Source: Saccoglossus kowalevskii
Taxonomy: Eukaryota > Hemichordata > Enteropneusta > Harrimaniidae
Direction of reading: 5' to 3'
Length of the DNA: 17,701 nt
NCBI RefSeq assembly: GCF_000003605.2
Contig: NW_003142034.1
Location: 1-17,701 of the forward strand
Shown: one piece after another, positions 11,393-17,701 of the stretch
Layout of the letters: every line of letters starts with the position of its first letter
Numbering within the stretch: the stretch's first letter is position 1
The notes under the pieces: generated by a model
Told to the model about the DNA's origin: nothing
Databases searched by the model: none
Seen by the model: the letters and a program-made list of their open reading frames with translations, nothing else
Program-made: the position numbers and the translations under genes

Positions 11393-12078
11393 TTGTATAA
11401 GGACACCACCAACCACAACGTACAAAGTAAAACAGCTTACCTTGTATAAGGACACCACCAACCACAACGTACAAAGTAAAACAGCTTACCTTATATAAGG
11501 ACACCACCAACCACAACATACAAAGTAAAACAGCTTACCTTGTATAAGGACACCACCAACCACAACATACAAAGTAAAACAGCTTACCTTGTGTAAGGAC
11601 ACCACCAACCACAACATACAATGTAAAACAGCTTACCTTGTATAAGGACACCACCAACCACAACATACAAAGTAAAACAGCTTACCTTGTATAAGGACAC
11701 CACCAACCACAACGTACAAAGTAAAACAGCTTACCTTGTATAAGGACACCACCAACCACAACGTACAAAGTAAAACAGCTTACCTTGTATAAGGACACCA
11801 CCAACCACAACGTACAAAGTAAAACAGCTTACCTTATATAAGGACACCACCAACCACAACATACAAAGTAAAACAGCTTACCTTGTATAAGGACACCACC
11901 AACCACAACATACAAAGTAAAACAGCTTACCTTGTGTAAGGACACCACCAACCACAACATACAAAGTAAAACAGCTTACCTTGTATAAGGACACCACCAA
12001 CCACAACATACAAAGTAAAACAGCTTACCTTGTAAAATAACACCACCAACCACAACGTACAAAGTAAAACAGCTTACC
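11393..12078. repeat. Tandem pair of 343-bp higher-order units (7 monomers each)
   Basis: Seven monomers starting at 11393 have types CG, CG, TTATATA-CA, CA, TTGTGTA-CA, CA, CG. The next seven, from 11736, repeat this order exactly. The rare TTATATA start recurs at 11491 and 11834 and TTGTGTA at 11589 and 11932, each 343 bp (7 x 49) apart. Private changes (CAATGTA in the 11589 unit, TTGTAAAATAAC at 12030) show that the copies have since diverged slightly. Confidence 0.85.
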
Positions 12079-13762
12079 TTGTATAAGGACACCACCAACC
12101 ACAACATACAAAGTAAAACAGCTTACCTTGTATAAGGACACCACCAACCACAACATACAAAGTAAAACAGCTTACCTTGTATAAGGACACCACCAACCAC
12201 AACATACAAAGTAAAACAGCTTACCTTGTATAAGGACACCACTAACCACAACATACAAAGTAAAACAGCTTACCTTGTATAAGGACACCACCAACCACAA
12301 CGTACAAAGTAAAACAGCTTACCTTGTATAAGGACACCACCAACCACAACATACAAAGTAAAACAGCTTACCTTGTATAAGGACACCACCAACCACAACA
12401 TACAAAGTAAAACAGCTTACCTTGTATAAGGACACCACCAACCACAGCATACAAAGTAAAACAGCTTACCTTGTATAAGGACACCACCAACCACAACGTA
12501 CAAAGTAAAACAGCTTACCTTGTATAAGGACACCACCAACCACAACATACAAAGTAAAACAGCTTACCTTGTATAAGGACACCACCAACCACAACATACA
12601 AAGAAAAACAGCTTACCTTGTATAAGGACACCACCAACCACAACATACAAAGTAAAACAGCTTACCATGTATAAGGACACCACCAACCACAACATACAAA
12701 GTAAAACAGCTTACCTTGTATAAGGACACCACCAACCACAACATACAAAGTAAAACAGCTTACCTTGTATAAGGACACCACCAACCACAACATACAAAGT
12801 AAAACAGCTTACCTTGTATAAGGACACCACCAACCACAACATACAAAGTAAAACAGCTTACCTTGTATAAGGACACCACCAACCACAACATACAAAGTAA
12901 AACAGCTTACCTTGTATAAGGACACCACCAACCACAACATACAAAGTAAAACAGCTTACCTTGTGTAAGGACACCACCAACCACAACATACAAAGTAAAA
13001 CAGCTTATCTTGTATAAGGACACCACCAACCACAACATACAAAGTAAAACAGCTTACCTTGTGTAAGGACACCACCAACCACAACATACAAAGTAAAACA
13101 GCTTACCTTGTATAAGGACACCACCAACCACAACATACAAAGTAAAACAGCTTACCTTGTATAAGGACACCACCAACCACAACATACAAAGTAAAACAGC
13201 TTACCTTGTATAAGGACACCACCAACCACAACATACAAAGTAAAACAGCTTACCTTGTATAAGGACACCACCAACCACAACGTACAAAGTAAAACAGCTT
13301 ACCTTGTATAAGGACACCACCAACCACAACATACAAAGTAAAACAGCTTACCTTGTATAAGGACACCACCAACCACAACATACAAAGTAAAACAGCTTAC
13401 CTTGTATAAGGACACCACCAACCACAACATACAAAGTAAAACAGCTTACCTTGTATAAGGACACCACCAACCACAACATACAAAGTAAAACAGCTTACCT
13501 TGTATAAGGACACCACCAACCACAACGTACAAAGTAAAACAGCTTACCTTGTATAAGGACACCACCAACCACAACATACAAAGTAAAACAGCTTACCTTG
13601 TATAAGGACACCACCAACCACAACATACAAAGTAAAACAGCTTACCTTGTATAAGGACACCACCAACCACAACATACAAAGTAAAACAGCTTACCTTGTA
13701 TAAGGACACCACCAACCACAACATACAAAGTAAAACAGCTTACCTTGTATAAGGACACCACC

Positions 13763-14645
13763 AAGCACAACGTACAAAGTAAAACAGCTTACCTTGTATA
13801 AGGACACCACCAACCACAACGTACAAAGTAAAACAGCTTACCTTGTATAAGGACACCACCAACCACAACATACAAAGTAAAACAGCTTACCTTGTATAAG
13901 GACACCACCAACCACAACATACAAAGTAAAACAGCTTACCTTGTATAAGGACACCACCAACCACAACATACAAAGTAAAACAGCTTACCTTGTATAAGGA
14001 CACCACCAACCACAACATACAAAGTAAAACAGCTTACCTTGTATAAGGACACCACCAACCACAACATACAAAGTAAAACAGCTTACCTTGTATAAGGACA
14101 CCACCAAGCACAACGTACAAAGTAAAACAGCTTACCTTGTATAAGGACACCACCAACCACAACGTACAAAGTAAAACAGCTTACCTTGTATAAGGACACC
14201 ACCAACCACAACATACAAAGTAAAACAGCTTACCTTGTATAAGGACACCACCAACCACAACATACAAAGTAAAACAGCTTACCTTGTATAAGGACACCAC
14301 CAACCACAACATACAAAGTAAAACAGCTTACCTTGTATAAGGACACCACCAACCACAACATACAAAGTAAAACAGCTTACCTTGTATAAGGACACCACCA
14401 AGCACAACGTACAAAGTAAAACAGCTTACCTTGTATAAGGACACCACCAACCACAACGTACAAAGTAAAACAGCTTACCTTGTATAAGGACACCACCAAC
14501 CACAACATACAAAGTAAAACAGCTTACCTTGTAGAAGGACACCACCAAGCACAACGTACAAAGTAAAACAGCTTACCTTGTATAAGGACACCACCAACCA
14601 CAACGTACAAAGTAAAACAGCTTACCTTGTATAAGGACACCACCA
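13763..14645. repeat. Nested higher-order blocks marked by AAGCAC-CG units
   Basis: AAGCAC followed by CG occurs at 13763, 14106, 14400 and 14547, spaced 343, 294 and 147 bp (7, 6 and 3 monomers). Each block reads AAGCAC-CG, then plain CG, then a run of CA units: five, four and one, with CA continuing after the last. The blocks thus share a start and differ only in how many CA monomers follow. Confidence 0.8.
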
Positions 14646-15493
14646 ACCACAACATACAAAGTAAAACAGCTTACCTTTGTATAAGGACACCACCAACCAC
14701 AACATACAAAGTAAAACAGCTTACCTTGTATAAGGACACCACCAACCACAACAGCTTACCTTGTATAAGGACACCACCAACCACAACATACAAAGTAAAA
14801 CAGCTTACCTTGTATAAGGACACCACCAACCACAATGTACAAAGTAAAACAGCTTACCTTGTATAAGGACACCACCAACCACAACATACAAAGTAAAACA
14901 GCTTACCTTGTATAAGGACACCACCAACCACAACATACAAAGTAAAACAGCTTACCTTGTATAAGGACACCACCAACCACAATGTACAAAGTAAAACAGC
15001 TTACCTTGTATAAGGACACCACCAACCACAACATACAAAGTAAAACAGCTTACCTTGTATAAGAACACCACCAACCACAACATACAAAGTAAAACAGATT
15101 ACCTTGTATAAGGACACCACCAACCACAACATACAAAGTAAAACAGCTTACCTTGTATAAGGACACCACCAACCACAACATACAAAGTAAAACAGCTTAC
15201 CTTGTATAAGGACACCACCAACCACAACATACAAAGTAAAACAGCTTACCTTGTATAAGGACACCACCAACCACAACATACAAAGTAAAACAGCTTACCT
15301 TGTATAAGGACACCACCAACCACAACATACAAAGTAAAACAGCTTACCTTGTATAAGGACACCACCAACCACAACATACAAAGTAAAACAGCTTACCTTG
15401 TATAAGGACACCACCAACCACAACATACAAAGTAAAACAGCTTACCTTGTATAAGGACACCACCAACCACAACATACAAAGTAAAACAGCTTA

Positions 15494-15681
15494 CTGTAGG
15501 ATACTTTATTTTCACTTGGAATTTATTTTCGCTGAAGGGATGATTCCGTGAAAATAAAATCCAGCGAATATACGTTTTTTCCTATATTTCACATTAAACT
15601 CATCAAAAAATCAGTGAAAATAAATTCCAAGCTAAACGTGAAAAGCGAAAATTAATCCAGCGAAAATAAAGTATTCCACAG
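15494..15681. mobile_element. MITE-like non-autonomous DNA transposon, copy 2
   Basis: 188 bp, same orientation and same monomer position as the copy at 11152-11339, flanked by TA at 15492-15493 and 15682-15683. By eye it differs from copy 1 at four places: T to G in the T-run (about 15574), one extra A in the A-run (about 15609), a CG-to-TG change (about 15639) and one T fewer near 15656. Both copies are followed by the same altered flank, GCTTGAATAAGG, where the standard unit has CCTTGTATAAGG. This points to duplication of the element with its flank inside the array, not to two insertions. Confidence 0.82.
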
Positions 15682-15899
15682 TAGCTTGAATAAGGACACC
15701 ACCAACCACAACATACAAAGTAAAACAGCTTACCTTGTATAAGGACACCACCAACCACAACATACAAAGTAAAACAGCTTAGCTTTGTATAAGGACACCA
15801 CCAACCACAACATACAAAGTAAAACAGCTTACCTTGTATAAAGACACCACCAACCACAACATACAAAGTAAAACAGCTTACCTTGTATAAGGACACCAC

Positions 15900-16545
15900 C
15901 AACCACAACGTACAAAGTAAAACAGCTTACCTTGTATAAGGACACCACCAACCATAACAAAGTAAAACAGCTTACCTTGTATAAGGACACCACCAACCAC
16001 AACATACAAAGTAAAACAGCTTACCTTGAATAAGGACACCACCAACCACAACGTACAAAGTAAAACAGCTTACCTTGTATAAGGACACCACCAACCATAA
16101 CAAAGTAAAACAGCTTACCTTGTATAAGGACACCACCAACCACAACATACAAAGTAAAACAGCTTACCTTGTATAAGGACACCACCAACCACAACATACA
16201 AAGTAAAACAGCTTACCTTGTATAAGGACACCACCAACCACAATGTACAAAGTAAAACAGCTTACCTTGTATAAGGACACCACCAAGCACAACATACAAA
16301 GTAAAACAGCTTACCTTGTATAAGGACACCACCAACCACAACGTACAAAGTAAAACAGCTTACCTTGTATAAGGACACCACCAACCACAACGTACAAAGT
16401 AAAACAGCTTACCTTGTATAAGGACACCACCAACCACAACGTACAAAGTAAAACAGCTTACCTTGTATAAGGACACCACCAACCACAACGTACAAAGTAA
16501 AACAGCTTACCTTGTATAAGGACACCACCAACCACAACGTACAAA
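15900..16545. repeat. Array block B: second copy of the 45-bp-pair fingerprint
   Basis: Two 45-bp units with CCATAACAAAG (T at 15955 and 16098) are again exactly 143 bp apart, with a TTGAATA unit between them. They are followed by two CA units, a TG-type unit (about 16243), an AAGCAC unit (about 16288) and a run of CG-type units. The first and second short units are each 10,257 bp from their counterparts in block A. Confidence 0.75.
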
Positions 16546-17340
16546 GTAAAACAGCTTACCTTGTGTAAGGACACCACCAACCACAACATACAAAGTAAAC
16601 AGCTTACCTTGTGTAAGGACACCACAAACCACAACATACAAAAGTAAAACAGCTTACTTGTATAAGGACACCATCAACCACAATGTACAAAGTAAAACAG
16701 CTTACCTTGTATAAGGACACCACCAACCACAACATACAAAGTAAAACAGCTTACCTTGTATAAGGACACCACCAACCACAACGTACAAAGTAAAACAGCT
16801 TACCTTGTATAAGGACACCACCAACCACAACGTACAAAGTAAAACAGATTACCTTGTATAAGGACACCACCAACCACAACGTACAAAGTAAAACAGCTTA
16901 CCTTGTATAAGGACACCACCAACCACAACGTACAAAGTAAAACAGCTTACCTTGTATAAGGACACCACCAACCACAACGTACAAAGTAAAACAGCTTACC
17001 TTGTATAAGGACACCACCAACCACAACATACAAAGTAAAACAGCTTACCTTGTATAAGGACACCACCAACCACAACGTACAAAGTAAAACAGCTTACCTA
17101 GTATAAGGACACCACCAACCACAACATACAAAGTAAAACAGCTTACCTTGTATAAGGACACCACCAACCACAACATACAAAGTAAAACAGCTTACCTTGT
17201 ATAAGGACACCACCAACCACAACGTACAAAGTAAAACAGCTTACCTTGTATAAGGACACCACCAACCACAACGTACAAAGTAAAACAGCTTACCTTGTAT
17301 AAGGACACCACCAACCACAACGTACAAAGTAAAACAGCTT

Positions 17341-17510
17341 ACCATTAATATAAGGACACCACCAACCACAACATACAAAGTAAAACAGCTTACCTTTTAT
17401 AATGACACCACCAACCGAAACATACAAAGTAAAACAGCTTACGTTGGATAAGGACACCACCAACCGCAACATACAATGTAAAACAGGTTACTCAGTATAA
17501 GGACACCACC
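17341..17510. repeat. Cluster of decayed monomers inside the array
   Basis: Three consecutive units carry several changes each: ACCATTAATATAAGG at 17341; TTTTATAATGAC with CCAACCGAAAC near 17396-17420; and ACGTTGGATAAGG with CCAACCGCAAC, CAATGTA and CAGGTTACTCAGTATAAGG near 17441-17500. Clean monomers lie on both sides. The density of changes is well above the rest of the window. Confidence 0.8.
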
Positions 17511-17701
17511 AAGCACAACATACAAAGTAAAACAGCTTACCTTGTATAAGGACACCACCAACCACAACGTACAAAGTAAAACAGCTTACCTTGTATAAGG
17601 ACACCACCAACCACAACATACAAAGTAAAACAGCTTACCTTGTATAAGGACACCACCAACCACAACATACAAAGTAAAACAGCTTACCTTGTGTAAGGAC
17701 A

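Larger units (their letters stand above)
11340..15493. repeat. 49-bp satellite array, segment 2 (about 85 monomers)
   Basis: The same monomer continues between the two MITE copies. It begins with a GAATAAGG-type unit next to the MITE. It contains the clearest tandem heptamer (11393-12078) and a nested series of AAGCAC-marked blocks (13763-14596). Irregular units include TTGTAAAATAAC at 12030, an extra T near 14677 and a 14-bp deletion near 14750. The remainder is nearly uniform CA-type monomers. Nothing else is visible. Confidence 0.97.
15682..17701. repeat. 49-bp satellite array, segment 3 (about 41 monomers, runs off the right edge)
   Basis: The same monomer continues to the last base, so the full array is longer than the window. 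The segment includes the second copy of the 45-bp-unit fingerprint (15955 and 16098), a run of CG-type units from about 16320 to 16545, and a cluster of decayed units at 17341-17510, after which near-perfect monomers resume. Confidence 0.97.

Noticed and set aside
11170-11418. 82-codon minus-strand frame across MITE copy 1
   Set aside because: It joins satellite sequence to the AT-rich MITE and shows no transposase motif. A 188-bp element cannot encode its own enzyme.
933-17701. CRISPR array
   Set aside because: There are no unique spacers: the whole 49-bp unit repeats, and the context is eukaryotic.
933-17701. True telomere repeat
   Set aside because: The unit is 49 bp with complex sequence and no short G-rich telomeric repeat. 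Resemblance is limited to the GT-rich 19 bp.

Overview
The window looks like nuclear DNA of a multicellular eukaryote, most likely an animal. The evidence is the start of an F-box gene, a non-autonomous DNA transposon (MITE) present twice, and about 16.8 kb of tandem satellite DNA. There are no operons, Shine-Dalgarno-led genes, tRNAs or rRNAs. I cannot name the species. A marine invertebrate is only an impression, drawn from the style of the MITE and the satellite.

Layout. Bases 1-647, read on the minus strand, are one open frame that runs off the left edge. It encodes the N-terminal 215 residues of a divergent F-box protein. Bases 648-932 are the putative 5' leader or promoter of that gene. 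They hold a perfect 10-bp inverted repeat and an upstream reading frame that overlaps the F-box start in another frame. From 933 to the right edge (17701) the window is a single satellite with a 49-bp monomer, about 334 copies, mostly 90-100% identical by eye, and still continuing at the edge. Two near-identical 188-bp MITE copies (11152-11339 and 15494-15681) interrupt it. Both sit between TA dinucleotides at the same position of the monomer.

The array is not featureless. Its only CpG (monomer positions 27-28) occurs as CG, CA, TG and, once, TA, which is what cytosine methylation and deamination would produce, yet CA greatly outnumbers TG. Rare variants recur at exact multiples of 49 bp and reveal higher-order structure: a tandem 343-bp heptamer (11393-12078), related 343-bp spacings near 6.6 and 13.8 kb, 98-bp dimers (4692-4985 and 3614-3809), and a several-unit fingerprint repeated 10,257 bp apart (5698/5841 and 15955/16098). 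These point to repeated unequal exchange or replication-slippage amplification at several scales.

How the parts relate. The array lies directly upstream of the F-box gene, less than 300 bp from its first ATG. Each monomer carries, on the strand the gene is read from, a near-consensus 5' splice site and a TGTGGTT (Runt-type) motif. The array could therefore affect expression of its neighbour, but that is inference. I see no protein encoded by the array, and I found no CRISPR, phage or defence system.
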